A stretch of 26,910 nt of DNA from JAPUDQ01 sp964462335 (GTDB lineage Bacteria > Patescibacteriota > Saccharimonadia > Saccharimonadales > Saccharimonadaceae): positions 1 to 26,910 of the forward strand of contig CAYWYG010000010.1 of NCBI GenBank assembly GCA_964462335.1. The letters are read 5' to 3'. This document shows, in pieces, positions 7,615 through 14,676 of this stretch. The translations under genes and the position numbers were made by a program. The notes below the pieces were generated by a model. The model saw nothing but the letters and a program-made list of their open reading frames with translations. It searched no databases and was not told the origin of the DNA. Numbering within the stretch: the first letter of the stretch is position 1; each line of letters starts with the position of its first letter.

Positions 7615-8364
7615 TTACAAATTATTCTCATGTAGTGCGGCTGCTATTTGCTCAGGATCAGTAACGACACGTAGATGCCCACCGTCATTTTCAATTACTT
7701 TTACACGAGACCTACAATGTGATATATACCAGCGACTATCATCAGGACTCGCAATGTTATCGTATTTTGCAACAACAAGCATAGTCGGTATATCGATGTA
7801 CGAGCAGGCAAATTTTTTACGGAACTGCCCTACATGCCGAGACAATTGGAGCATATCTCGATTATAATATTTTGTCTCGTCGCGACGCATACGCTTTACT
7901 TTTTGTCTCCCCTCGTGGGATTCATGTCGAGACATATACCGCGAGATACTGTCGACCAACAGCGGATTCGATAATAGGCGAACTACTAGTGGCTGAGGTA
8001 AATAGCGTGCAGCTATCGCGGTCGTATGAGATGTGATACGCGACATAATATTAGGCGAGCGCACAGGACTTACGAGAGTAAGACGCCGTATTTGTTTAGG
8101 GTATGTTGCCGCCAAAGCATATGCAATCATGCCGCCGTAAGAATGGCCGACAAGATGAAATGGCTCACCGGGGTAGAGAGCTACCAGCTCGTCGTAAATC
8201 ACTGACAGATACACATCGAAATTATCCCGCGCGGAAGATGACACGGGTATCCCGCCGAAGCCCGGTAGCGAGTAAAGATGATATTTTTCCTGCTGCATGG
8301 CACGCGCAAACACTGCTAGGCCATCTTTATCGCCTGAAAAGCCGTGAATGTATATCGTTACCAT
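7615..8364 (-). CDS. Alpha/beta hydrolase
   Basis: The 249-residue protein has the serine hydrolase order: oxyanion-type HGFSGDKDG near the N-terminus (7-15), nucleophile elbow GHSYGG with Ser75, a later MLVVAKYDNIASPDD giving the acid, and NDGGHLRVV with the catalytic His near the end. A lid-like insertion lies around 105-180. It might be an esterase, lipase or thioesterase; the substrate is unknown. A GTG four codons upstream (8376) is possible, but the ATG at 8364 places IYIHGF at the usual distance and has a weak GAGAA in front. A TATACT lies 12 bases before the ATG. It precedes the glycosyltransferases on the same strand with a 54-base gap that contains a separate promoter. Confidence 0.87.
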   Translation of the reverse strand: MVTIYIHGFSGDKDGLAVFARAMQQEKYHLYSLPGFGGIPVSSSARDNFDVYLSVIYDELVALYPGEPFHLVGHSYGGMIAYALAATYPKQIRRLTLVSPVRSPNIMSRITSHTTAIAARYLPQPLVVRLLSNPLLVDSISRYMSRHESHEGRQKVKRMRRDETKYYNRDMLQLSRHVGQFRKKFACSYIDIPTMLVVAKYDNIASPDDSRWYISHCRSRVKVIENDGGHLRVVTDPEQIAAALHENNL

Positions 8365-8523
8365 TTCTATTCTCACAGTATATACGATTTAGCCGTGACG
8401 TCATTCATGCGATTCACGCGCGACAGGTTTGCGCTATCACCATTTTCTCAGATAAAGGGAGCTACCCCAAGACACTATTCTCACAAACACGTCATTGTTT
8501 TTTACTATAACATATCATATCAA

Positions 8524-8552
8524 TTGTGTCAAGTATTGACCTCTGCTACAAT
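8524..8552 (+). promoter_or_regulatory. smpB promoter, leaderless type
   Basis: TTGTGT (8524-8529), a 17-base spacer and TACAAT (8547-8552) end 6 bases before the smpB ATG, so the transcript is expected to begin at or next to the start codon. Confidence 0.65.
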
Positions 8553-8558
8553 GGGTGC

Positions 8559-9008
8559 ATGAAGAAACGTGCGCCTCAAGTAACTATCATCAACCGCCGA
8601 GCGCGGTATGATTACGAATTGGGCGAAGACCTTGTCGTTGGAATCGTCCTGACAGGGCCGGAGACCCGTGCCGCCCGTGACGGTCACGTGCAGTTACGCG
8701 GTGCCTACGTCACCGTCAGAGAGGGCGAGTTGTGGCTCAACAACGCCAGTTTTAGCCTCAAATCTCACCAACGCGGCGAGTCCCGCACCGTCGATACCAG
8801 CGTCCGCAAACTCCTCGCGCACCACCGCCAGATCGACACTCTCTCCACGAGCAAACAACAAGGCATGTCGATCATCCCGACCAAGCTGTTGACAGAAGGA
8901 CAACATATCAAACTCGTCATCGCCCTAGGAAAGGGTAAAAAGCGCTGGGATAAGCGTGAAACCATCAAACGCCGCGACATCGACAGAGAGCACAAAACAC
9001 GTCGTTGA
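8559..9008 (+). CDS. smpB: SsrA-binding protein SmpB
   Basis: This 149-residue protein binds tmRNA and delivers it to stalled ribosomes for trans-translation. Family marks are INRRARYDYELGEDLVVGIVLTG near the start (NRKARHDY...GIVLTG in other species), DGHVQLRGAYVTVREGELWLNNASF, and a basic C-terminal tail rich in Lys and Arg (KRWDKRETIKRRDIDREHK) that enters the ribosomal A-site path. The ATG at 8559 is chosen because the frame upstream holds the promoter and the protein then starts MKKR as expected. No ribosome binding site is present. The tmRNA gene itself is not in this window as far as I can see. Confidence 0.95.
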   Translation: MKKRAPQVTIINRRARYDYELGEDLVVGIVLTGPETRAARDGHVQLRGAYVTVREGELWLNNASFSLKSHQRGESRTVDTSVRKLLAHHRQIDTLSTSKQQGMSIIPTKLLTEGQHIKLVIALGKGKKRWDKRETIKRRDIDREHKTRR

Positions 9009-9085
9009 TTTTTCTGCAACGTATCTGATAGATCGACGCTTTTATTGTTTTATACAGTAAATTATGATATAGTTTGATACGGACG

Positions 9086-9111
9086 GTCGCATCTCTTCAC
9101 CGAGATGCGAC
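9086..9111 (+). other. Perfect 10-bp hairpin between smpB and the lipoprotein gene
   Basis: GTCGCATCTC pairs with GAGATGCGAC over a loop of TTCACC, followed by only TTTC. It lies 78 bases after smpB and 46 bases before the lipoprotein start, so it may end the smpB transcript or sit in the lipoprotein leader as a stability element. AT-rich sequence with TATGATATAGT lies just before it. Confidence 0.55.
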
Positions 9112-9157
9112 TTTCATGCACACCACAATTTGGCTACTACACCAAGAAAGGGCTGCA

Positions 9158-10984
9158 ATGCGACGAATTCGTTACGCGGCATGGCCGCTCGTCCTGCTGT
9201 TGCTCGCAAGCTGCTCTCTGTTCAGCGGCGCCACCGAGCTCACCAGGAGCGATATGCCCTTGCAGGGCATGAAGCACCAAGCGGTCTATCGACTCGTTGG
9301 GACCCCGGACGGGACTAGCGAGACGAACCAGATCACCTACGCGGACATGGGCGAGGAGTCGCCTATGACCGAAGCTAGGACGACCTTCACCAAGACCAAC
9401 GACACCCTGCGTCAGCAGGTGACGGAGGTCTTCGTCGACGGACGACCCATCAACGTTCTGGCGATGAGCCAGGCGAAAACCAGCTTCGGGCTTACCGGGT
9501 GGTTGACTGTCAGTATCAGCAGCAATGATCTCCGTGACAGCAAGGGTGGCCGAACGTGCGGTTTCAAAATCCGTATGAACTTCTCTCCCAACGGAGAACA
9601 GTTCCTGCGAGATAGCGACCGCGGTAAGGGTTGGGACGCACTGTGGTACTACACCGACAAGTGTGACCCTGCACAGCCCGACAAGCTTGACATTGCAGGC
9701 GCACAACTGCATGCACTGGTGATCAGCGAGCAGTATGTCGTACGGCTCACGGGCAAACCACTCGTTTTCAACCGCGGCCGATCGGTCACGATTGTCGGCG
9801 GCAAGCCTGCTCAGCTCACTCCCGGGTGGTGGCTCCATAACATCACTCAGGATGGTCAGCCTGGCGTCCTTCAGGTCGCCGAGATGGTCAAGAGCATGAC
9901 TCGCGATCTCGACGCCAGTACCGATAAGTGGCGGGGATTCCGTACAGACGGCCCCTATACTGACAGTACGGTGACGTACGCCGCTGGCGATGCCGACGTC
10001 TTCTGGTCGGTCGACAAGCAGGTGCTCAACCGAGAAGTTGACTACCACGTCTTTGTGCGACCCGACCCCAAGTCGACGTTCCGTCATATCGTCGTCCACC
10101 CGATCTACAACTTCGAGTGGAATGACTGGCGGCAGAACACCAAGGCCTACGGCGACCTGTTCAGGGGCGGAAACCTTGATGACCAGGTGAACCAAGATCG
10201 AGGCGTCCCGAATGATCCCAACAACACTGTCGTCAAGGAGATTGAGAAAGAGGGGTGGATGAATAGTCCCAACCCTTCGCTCGAGCAAATTCAGCTCCTC
10301 GATGGCGACAATGGCAACCGGCTTGTCTACGCCATGACCGTTCGTGGGTACATCGGTGCCAAGAACAGCTTGATCATGTTCGGCCAACCGCCTGGCAGCT
10401 TGAAAGACCTGCTCGCCAAGTACGGCAACAACACGCCGTATGAGCAGCTCAAAGCACAAGGCATGGGCTGCCCGATCAAGTACGATGATGAGGGAAGGCC
10501 TCTGGACAACTCCAAGCAGATTAGCGACCAGGACTGTGCGCGTCTGCTACGAGAAGGCCCCATGTGGCAGTTCCTCACGGAGCACCCCGACACGTTCGGG
10601 TTCGATCTCGTCGCCCAGCTGAACGTCAAGAACGACGGGAAGTGGGCATCACGATGCACCGGCAGTGGCGACTCCACACACTGCATGCTCGTTCCACTTG
10701 AGAACAACATGAACGCAAGTTACATGTTCTCAACCGCCAAGACCGAAAAAGCGTGGACGATCATGCAAGTCCTTGGAGAGGTGGGCGTGCGCACAGTGGG
10801 TCTGAGCTACACTTCAGGGCCCTATGACGGTACGGGTATGCTGTTCGCGATGGGCCAGCCCATTGTGCGGCACCAGTACCTGGGTGGCATCACCAGCGTG
10901 GAAATGCCATTCGCGCTCGATGCTCGCGCCCTGCAGTTGCCCATCACAATGGGCAATGCCCTGGGTTACCTGGGCATGAAGTAG
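9158..10984 (+). CDS. Large orphan lipoprotein, probably acquired
   Basis: The 608-residue protein begins MRRIRYAAWPLVLLLLASCSLFSG, a lipoprotein signal peptide with lipobox LASC and Cys19 as the lipidated residue; an upstream in-frame start at 9074 is rejected because it would place 28 residues before this signal. AAGAAAGGG precedes the ATG at leader distance. The mature part is mostly beta-like and soluble with several Cys (CGFKIRM, YYTDKCDP, GMGCPIKYDD, CTGSGDSTHC), suggesting extracellular disulfides. I recognise no domain. Codon use differs sharply from neighbours: by hand I count lysine as AAG 21 times and AAA 7, against 3 and 18 in the SPFH gene. It is framed by hairpins at 9086 and 10999. 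A 440-codon antisense frame is an artefact of its GC-rich third positions. Confidence 0.85.
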   Translation: MRRIRYAAWPLVLLLLASCSLFSGATELTRSDMPLQGMKHQAVYRLVGTPDGTSETNQITYADMGEESPMTEARTTFTKTNDTLRQQVTEVFVDGRPINVLAMSQAKTSFGLTGWLTVSISSNDLRDSKGGRTCGFKIRMNFSPNGEQFLRDSDRGKGWDALWYYTDKCDPAQPDKLDIAGAQLHALVISEQYVVRLTGKPLVFNRGRSVTIVGGKPAQLTPGWWLHNITQDGQPGVLQVAEMVKSMTRDLDASTDKWRGFRTDGPYTDSTVTYAAGDADVFWSVDKQVLNREVDYHVFVRPDPKSTFRHIVVHPIYNFEWNDWRQNTKAYGDLFRGGNLDDQVNQDRGVPNDPNNTVVKEIEKEGWMNSPNPSLEQIQLLDGDNGNRLVYAMTVRGYIGAKNSLIMFGQPPGSLKDLLAKYGNNTPYEQLKAQGMGCPIKYDDEGRPLDNSKQISDQDCARLLREGPMWQFLTEHPDTFGFDLVAQLNVKNDGKWASRCTGSGDSTHCMLVPLENNMNASYMFSTAKTEKAWTIMQVLGEVGVRTVGLSYTSGPYDGTGMLFAMGQPIVRHQYLGGITSVEMPFALDARALQLPITMGNALGYLGMK

Positions 10985-10998
10985 CCAACACCAAGTCC

Positions 10999-11029
10999 AG
11001 CCTGTCCCCGGCAACCCCGGGGACAGGCT
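10999..11029 (+). terminator. Strong 13-bp GC hairpin after the lipoprotein gene
   Basis: AGCCTGTCCCCGG pairs perfectly with CCGGGGACAGGCT across the loop CAACC, starting 14 bases after the stop codon. There is no T tract after it. It resembles the T-less stem-loops common at actinobacterial gene ends. Confidence 0.7.
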
Positions 11030-11068
11030 GGCAGCTACCATCCCATCCTGATGACCACATAGAAGACC

Positions 11069-11089
11069 AACCGCTTACAGCGGTTTTTT
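11069..11089 (+). terminator. Intrinsic terminator, plus strand
   Basis: AACCGC pairs with GCGGTT over the loop TTACA and runs into TTTT, then AT. It is a normal rho-independent terminator on the plus strand, ending transcription from the lipoprotein gene just before the convergent pyrH stop codon. On the minus strand the stem lacks a following T run. Confidence 0.75.
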
Positions 11090-11096
11090 ATATGGC

Positions 11097-11801
11097 TTAC
11101 CTTAAGAGCGTGCCGATCGGTTCACCTGAGACGACTTTCATAAGATTGCCCGGGGTAAACGCATCGACGATCATGATCGGTTTGCCTTGCTCGGCGGCGA
11201 GGCCGATAGCGGCGCGGTCCATGACACGGATGTTGTCGTCAGAAGCGGCTTGGGCGAGCGTGACATTTTCGAGACGCTTGGCGTCAGGGAATTTAGCAGG
11301 GTCTTTGTCATAGAGACCATCAACCTTTGTAGACTTTATCACAACATCGCAATCAAGCTCAAGTCCCAGAGAGACAGCTGCGGTATCGTGGCTGAAGTAC
11401 GGACGTGCCATACCACCGGCAATCAACAGCACCCGACCGTTTTGGAGGTGCTTCTCAGCCAAACGATACGAAAATGACTCCGCTAGTTGCTCGACAAATA
11501 CCGAGCTCAAGCAGCGCGTCTTGAGCCCTTCGCTTTCAAAGATGTCGGTAAGTGCCATCGCGTTGATGAGGCCGCTCAGCATCCCCATCTGATCGGCTGT
11601 GACGCGGCGGATACCGTTACCAGCGACCTCGGCACCACGCACCATATTACCGCCGCCGACGACGATAGCGATCTGCATGCCCGCGTCGACCACCGGTTTG
11701 ATCTCACGCGCCAAAAACTGCGCGATCTTTGGGTCGACCCCAAATTCGTGTTCTCCCGCCAATTGCTCCCCTGATAGTTTGAGTAAGATTCGTGTATACA
11801 T
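11097..11801 (-). CDS. pyrH: UMP kinase
   Basis: This 234-residue enzyme phosphorylates UMP to UDP with ATP in pyrimidine nucleotide synthesis. It belongs to the amino acid kinase fold: LLKLSGE at 6-12, VVGGGNMVRG at 48-56, TADQMGMLSGLINAMAL at 68-84, a STKVDGLYDKDP motif, and MDRAAIGLA then GKPIMIVDAF towards the end. Length is as in other bacteria. The ATG at 11801 gives the expected MYTRILLKLSGE start; the open frame upstream is not part of the gene. TACACT on the minus strand (11808-11813) ends 6 bases before the ATG, so a leaderless transcript is likely. In many bacteria pyrH neighbours frr or tsf, but not here. Confidence 0.95.
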   Translation of the reverse strand: MYTRILLKLSGEQLAGEHEFGVDPKIAQFLAREIKPVVDAGMQIAIVVGGGNMVRGAEVAGNGIRRVTADQMGMLSGLINAMALTDIFESEGLKTRCLSSVFVEQLAESFSYRLAEKHLQNGRVLLIAGGMARPYFSHDTAAVSLGLELDCDVVIKSTKVDGLYDKDPAKFPDAKRLENVTLAQAASDDNIRVMDRAAIGLAAEQGKPIMIVDAFTPGNLMKVVSGEPIGTLLR

Positions 11802-11832
11802 AGCTACAGTGTAACATGGCCCAGACATGACG

Positions 11833-11864
11833 AGCCGCCCCAGCTCCGCAGAGAAAGGGCGGCT
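11833..11864 (-). terminator. GC-rich stem-loop between the 11885 gene and pyrH
   Basis: AGCCGCCC pairs with GGGCGGCT over a 16-base loop. It begins 20 bases past the stop of the minus-strand gene upstream and lies just before the pyrH promoter. No T run follows. Confidence 0.5.
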
Positions 11865-11884
11865 ACGTTCACATGCCGTGCGCA

Positions 11885-12223
11885 CTAGCACCGGTGCGCG
11901 GATGCAGCGGTAGACGTCGGCTTCTGAACAGTTCTGCCGTCACCGTATACGGCGATCTGCCAGTCGGACAAGAAGATTGTCGCCAACGCTTGACCCCTCG
12001 GCCCTCCGACAGGACGATAAATGCATATCACTGTACCTGCAGGAAGGCGCAAGACGCGCCCATCAGACAAAGGGATCCTCCGCTCACTCGTGAGGGTGCG
12101 TTTCACATTGTTGTTCATGTGAATATTCTTCCCGCTGAACGCGTGACCTTTTGGGATCAGCCCTTTGATGAAGAGTATGAGATCACTCAGTCCTTCCGCT
12201 TGCAACACTGTCAACGTTGTCAC
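11885..12223 (-). CDS. Hypothetical protein, about 112 residues
   Basis: No family is recognised. The predicted protein has a helical start (LQAEGLSDLILFIKGLIPKGH), then RTLTSERRIPLSDGRVLRLPAGTVICIYRPVGGPRGQ..., a beta-rich middle that resembles a small barrel, and a polar tail. The frame is open back to 12325, but the minus-strand TATAGT at 12254-12259 lies inside that extension, so a shorter form is likely. GAGAGG at 12227-12232 is close to GTG at 12223 and to TTG/GTG codons at 12214 and 12208; the exact start is uncertain. The GC-rich hairpin after the stop codon supports it being a gene. It diverges from the exodeoxyribonuclease gene. Confidence 0.55.
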   Translation of the reverse strand: MTTLTVLQAEGLSDLILFIKGLIPKGHAFSGKNIHMNNNVKRTLTSERRIPLSDGRVLRLPAGTVICIYRPVGGPRGQALATIFLSDWQIAVYGDGRTVQKPTSTAASAHRC

Positions 12224-12310
12224 CAACCTCTCTAGGCCATATGAACACTGCTTACTATAGCATTTATTTATATTTTTACTACTCGTTTCACCTACAGCTC
12301 TCATTTGCGC

Positions 12311-12316
12311 TATAAT
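12311..12316 (+). promoter_or_regulatory. -10 box of xth
   Basis: A consensus TATAAT ends 7 bases before the ATG at 12324, with TTCACC 18 bases upstream as a weak -35. This puts the transcription start at the ATG and argues against the in-frame ATG at 12318. Confidence 0.65.
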
Positions 12317-12323
12317 CATGCGC

Positions 12324-13118
12324 ATGAAACTCTACTCATGGAACGTCAATGGTATCCGCGCAGTGCTCACCAAAGGTGCGCTGCAGGATTTTATCAAGAA
12401 GCACGACCCAGATGTGCTGTGTCTACAGGAGACCAAGGCTGAGCGCGGACAAGTCGAGATCGATCTGCCGCAGTACCATGAACATTTTTATTCGGCCGTC
12501 AAAAAAGGCTATAGCGGCACGGCGATTTTCTCCCGGGTGAAACCGATCAGATATATCGACGGCCTCCCAGACGACATCATCGAAAAATTTGGCGTGACGG
12601 GTGATACCTATGGCGACCCCAACGCCGAGGGGCGGGTGATCGCGGCTGAATTTGACGAGTACTGGGTGGTGACGGTCTACACACCCAACAGCAAACGAGA
12701 TCTCTCGAGGCTGCAACTGCGGCATGACTCCTGGGATAAAGCCTTTTTGGCCTATATCAGCCAGCTCGAGACCATCAAGCCTGTGTTGTTTTGTGGTGAT
12801 TTCAATGCGGCCCATACTGAGATCGATCTCGCGCGGCCCAAAGACAATGCCAAAAGTGCCGGGTTTACCCCCGAGGAGAGGGAAGGTTTCGACAATATAC
12901 TGCGCGCAGGATTTGTCGATGTCTTTCGTCGTGACAACCCAGATCGTACGGGTGCATACACCTGGTGGACTCACTGGGGCAACGCCCGAGCCAACAATGT
13001 CGGTTGGCGTATCGACTACTGGCTTGCGAGCACTCGCATCGCCGACCGCGTCACCAATCCGCAGATCCACCCCGATGTCATGGGCTCTGATCATTGTCCC
13101 GTCAGCATCGAGATATAA
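12324..13118 (+). CDS. xth: Exodeoxyribonuclease III
   Basis: This 264-residue enzyme of the exonuclease-endonuclease-phosphatase superfamily cuts at abasic sites and degrades 3' ends in base excision repair. Catalytic motifs are all present: SWNVNGIRA (5-13), LQETK with Glu36, VYTPNS (118-123), FCGDFNAAH with Asp159 and Asn161, WRIDYWL with Asp231, and GSDHCPV with Asp256 and His257. Length is as in ExoA/XthA proteins. The start at 12324 (MKLYSWN) matches family usage and the -10 position. It converges on the Cas2-like gene across 162 bases that contain a 40-bp dyad. Confidence 0.96.
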   Translation: MKLYSWNVNGIRAVLTKGALQDFIKKHDPDVLCLQETKAERGQVEIDLPQYHEHFYSAVKKGYSGTAIFSRVKPIRYIDGLPDDIIEKFGVTGDTYGDPNAEGRVIAAEFDEYWVVTVYTPNSKRDLSRLQLRHDSWDKAFLAYISQLETIKPVLFCGDFNAAHTEIDLARPKDNAKSAGFTPEEREGFDNILRAGFVDVFRRDNPDRTGAYTWWTHWGNARANNVGWRIDYWLASTRIADRVTNPQIHPDVMGSDHCPVSIEI

Positions 13119-13155
13119 CCGCTCTCACAAACACTCCTCACATCATCCGATCATC

Positions 13156-13195
13156 TGTATATTCACCACGTCCGATCGGTGATGGTAAATATACA
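13156..13195. repeat. 40-bp dyad A, inverted copy of dyad B
   Basis: The sequence is symmetric around a central CCGATCGG. The outer arms TGTATATT and AATATACA pair perfectly, with ACCA/TGGT inside; 16 of 20 base pairs are symmetric. Its reverse complement matches the dyad at 13850-13889 at 37 of 40 positions, better than the direct match (33 of 40). It lies between the stop codons of xth and the Cas2-like gene, where no promoter is visible, with no T run after it. Confidence 0.85.
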
Positions 13196-13280
13196 GCCTG
13201 GGTAGAGCGCGCATACGACATACAGTACGCCGAGCAATCAGATGATACATAGCGGACTGCTGCGAACCCTGATAGGGATG

Positions 13281-13814
13281 TTAGACCTCTTCGATCGCCC
13301 GCGCTTCGTAGATCCGTACATAGTCTTCTAGACGTTGTTCGAGTATGCCGGCAGACAACACTGCGACGCAGTCGTAGTCGCTGACCCAGACACTTTTTTG
13401 GATCTGTACAAATTTGAGCTCGTGGAGAAGGAGTCGAAACCAGCGGCGCTTCACGGACAGATCCTCCGGGATGTCGAAAACCACCATGAGCTGAGCGTTG
13501 ATACGTTTGCTCGGACGATATGGGCGAATAAGGTTTTTGGCTTCGGGTGATAAACGGGGGCATCCCTGTTCATCGATCAGGATATATCCACGGCGTTTGG
13601 CCTCATAATACGCCTTGGTAATCGTCGGCTTGCGATACCTGCGAGTACGATCGATGGTATCAAGCTCATTGAAAAAACGGTTGGGTGAAAAAACCAGATT
13701 GAGATTGGCTTCGCTATAGGGAACAAGCGCTTCCAATGTGTAGCGTAGCGCTGAGCGGGGCAGCACGCCCAGTTGCCGGCACAGCCATCCATCAAGTGTT
13801 TTCTGATGAGCCAT
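13281..13814 (-). CDS. Stand-alone Cas2/PaaX-like protein
   Basis: The 177-residue protein has an N-terminal winged-helix-like part (about 1-100) and a C-terminal ferredoxin-fold Cas2-like part (about 107-177). The Cas2-like signature is LMVVFDIPEDLSVKRRWFRLLL, with Asp114 at the place of the Cas2 catalytic Asp, then QIQKSVWVSDYDC. This architecture is seen in PaaX-type repressors and in Patescibacteria proteins labelled Cas2. There is no cas1 and no CRISPR array in the window. The start at 13814 is chosen because TATACT on the minus strand (13826-13831) ends 11 bases before it. The gene lies between two 40-bp dyads in inverted orientation; dyad B reaches its -35 region. It may be a self-regulating repressor, or a nuclease linked to the dyads. 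Confidence 0.75.
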   Translation of the reverse strand: MAHQKTLDGWLCRQLGVLPRSALRYTLEALVPYSEANLNLVFSPNRFFNELDTIDRTRRYRKPTITKAYYEAKRRGYILIDEQGCPRLSPEAKNLIRPYRPSKRINAQLMVVFDIPEDLSVKRRWFRLLLHELKFVQIQKSVWVSDYDCVAVLSAGILEQRLEDYVRIYEARAIEEV

Positions 13815-13849
13815 ATCTTGCAGACAGTATACCAAGTCTCTGTAGTATT

Positions 13850-13889
13850 TGTATATTCACCATCACCGATCGGGTGTGGTGAATATACA
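13850..13889. repeat. 40-bp dyad B, probable operator between divergent promoters
   Basis: Symmetric around CCGATCGG at its exact centre, with 13-bp perfect outer arms TGTATATTCACCA and TGGTGAATATACA; 17 of 20 base pairs are symmetric. It lies 36 bases upstream of the Cas2-like start, touching its -35 region, and ends 7 bases before the TTGGTG -35 of the gene at 13935. The position suits an operator that controls both directions. Confidence 0.85.
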
Positions 13890-13934
13890 ATATGGATTGG
13901 TGATTTGGCAGGAGGTCATGTACAATGTAGCTAC

Positions 13935-14672
13935 ATGAGTGTGAGTCCATCAGTCCAAGAACGCCTCGATACTGCCCGTGTATTGCAGTTGCAATACCGA
14001 CCAAACGACGAAATCGTCGCACAATTACGCACAAAGACGCTCGCGATGGTCGTCGCGCCATCAGCATGCGGTAAATCATTTCTCACCGAGAGTGTCGCCG
14101 CACGAGATACGGCATTCGCTCGTGTCGTTGACTTTACTACACGCCCTCAGCGAGCCGATGATCCGCCAGGTGAATTTCAGTACTTCACTCATGATGACGC
14201 AAATGTCTCAGCTATCCTCGACACAATTCATCGCCAACAGGTCGTACAGTACATGGTACACCCAACTACAGGGTATCTCTACTGGACTGAGATCCGTAAT
14301 TATCCTGCAACCTACAATATATTGGAGACGATTTCCAATGTCGTAACAGTGCTCCGAACATTACCGTTTGAACGTACGTGTGTGATAGGCGTTGCCGCAG
14401 AACAGGCACAATGGCAGCAATGGTTCAATGCACGTTTCCCCGAAGGTGATGGCGAACGACTCAAGCGCCTTCAAGAAGCCGTCACCTCTCTGGAATGGCT
14501 GACCGACGCAACACATGCAAATCTGATCCACTGGGTCACCAACGATCCAGCGCGCGACGGTACGGCAACGATGATTGACATCGTCAAAAATGGTGCCCGA
14601 GGTGATGATGGCCGTGACCATGCGCTCACGATGCTCGAGTGGGCTCGCGGACAACTTGCGTCAACGCTGTAA
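13935..14672 (+). CDS. Guanylate kinase-like P-loop protein, divergent
   Basis: The 245-residue protein has a P-loop APSACGKS at 41-48 and, 20 residues later, DFTTRPQRADDPPGEFQYF, which corresponds to the guanylate kinase GMP-binding loop (STTR-PR-GE--G-DYFF). After this the likeness fades: the usual R-rich lid and VTYV block are not evident, and the C-terminal half (about 130-245) is unfamiliar. It may be a nucleotide or small-molecule kinase with changed specificity. TACAAT at 13921-13926 ends 8 bases before the ATG, with TTGGTG 18 bases upstream, so the start is probably leaderless and the promoter abuts dyad B. The next gene starts 4 bases after its stop, so the two form an operon. Confidence 0.7.
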   Translation: MSVSPSVQERLDTARVLQLQYRPNDEIVAQLRTKTLAMVVAPSACGKSFLTESVAARDTAFARVVDFTTRPQRADDPPGEFQYFTHDDANVSAILDTIHRQQVVQYMVHPTTGYLYWTEIRNYPATYNILETISNVVTVLRTLPFERTCVIGVAAEQAQWQQWFNARFPEGDGERLKRLQEAVTSLEWLTDATHANLIHWVTNDPARDGTATMIDIVKNGARGDDGRDHALTMLEWARGQLASTL

Positions 14673-14676
14673 ATAT

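Noticed and set aside
9137..10459. A 440-codon open frame on the minus strand, opposite the lipoprotein gene
   Set aside because: It arises because the lipoprotein gene has GC-rich third positions; the sense strand has a signal peptide and a ribosome binding site, whereas the antisense product has no recognisable domain.
13138..13563. Minus-strand frame of 141 codons containing PSPIGRGEYT
   Set aside because: It is the translation of dyad A plus an off-phase reading of the Cas2-like gene; a similar PSPIGCGEYT appears when dyad B is read.
13156..13889. A CRISPR array at the Cas2-like gene
   Set aside because: There are only two repeat units, 654 bases apart and in inverted orientation, with a gene rather than spacers between them, and no cas1.
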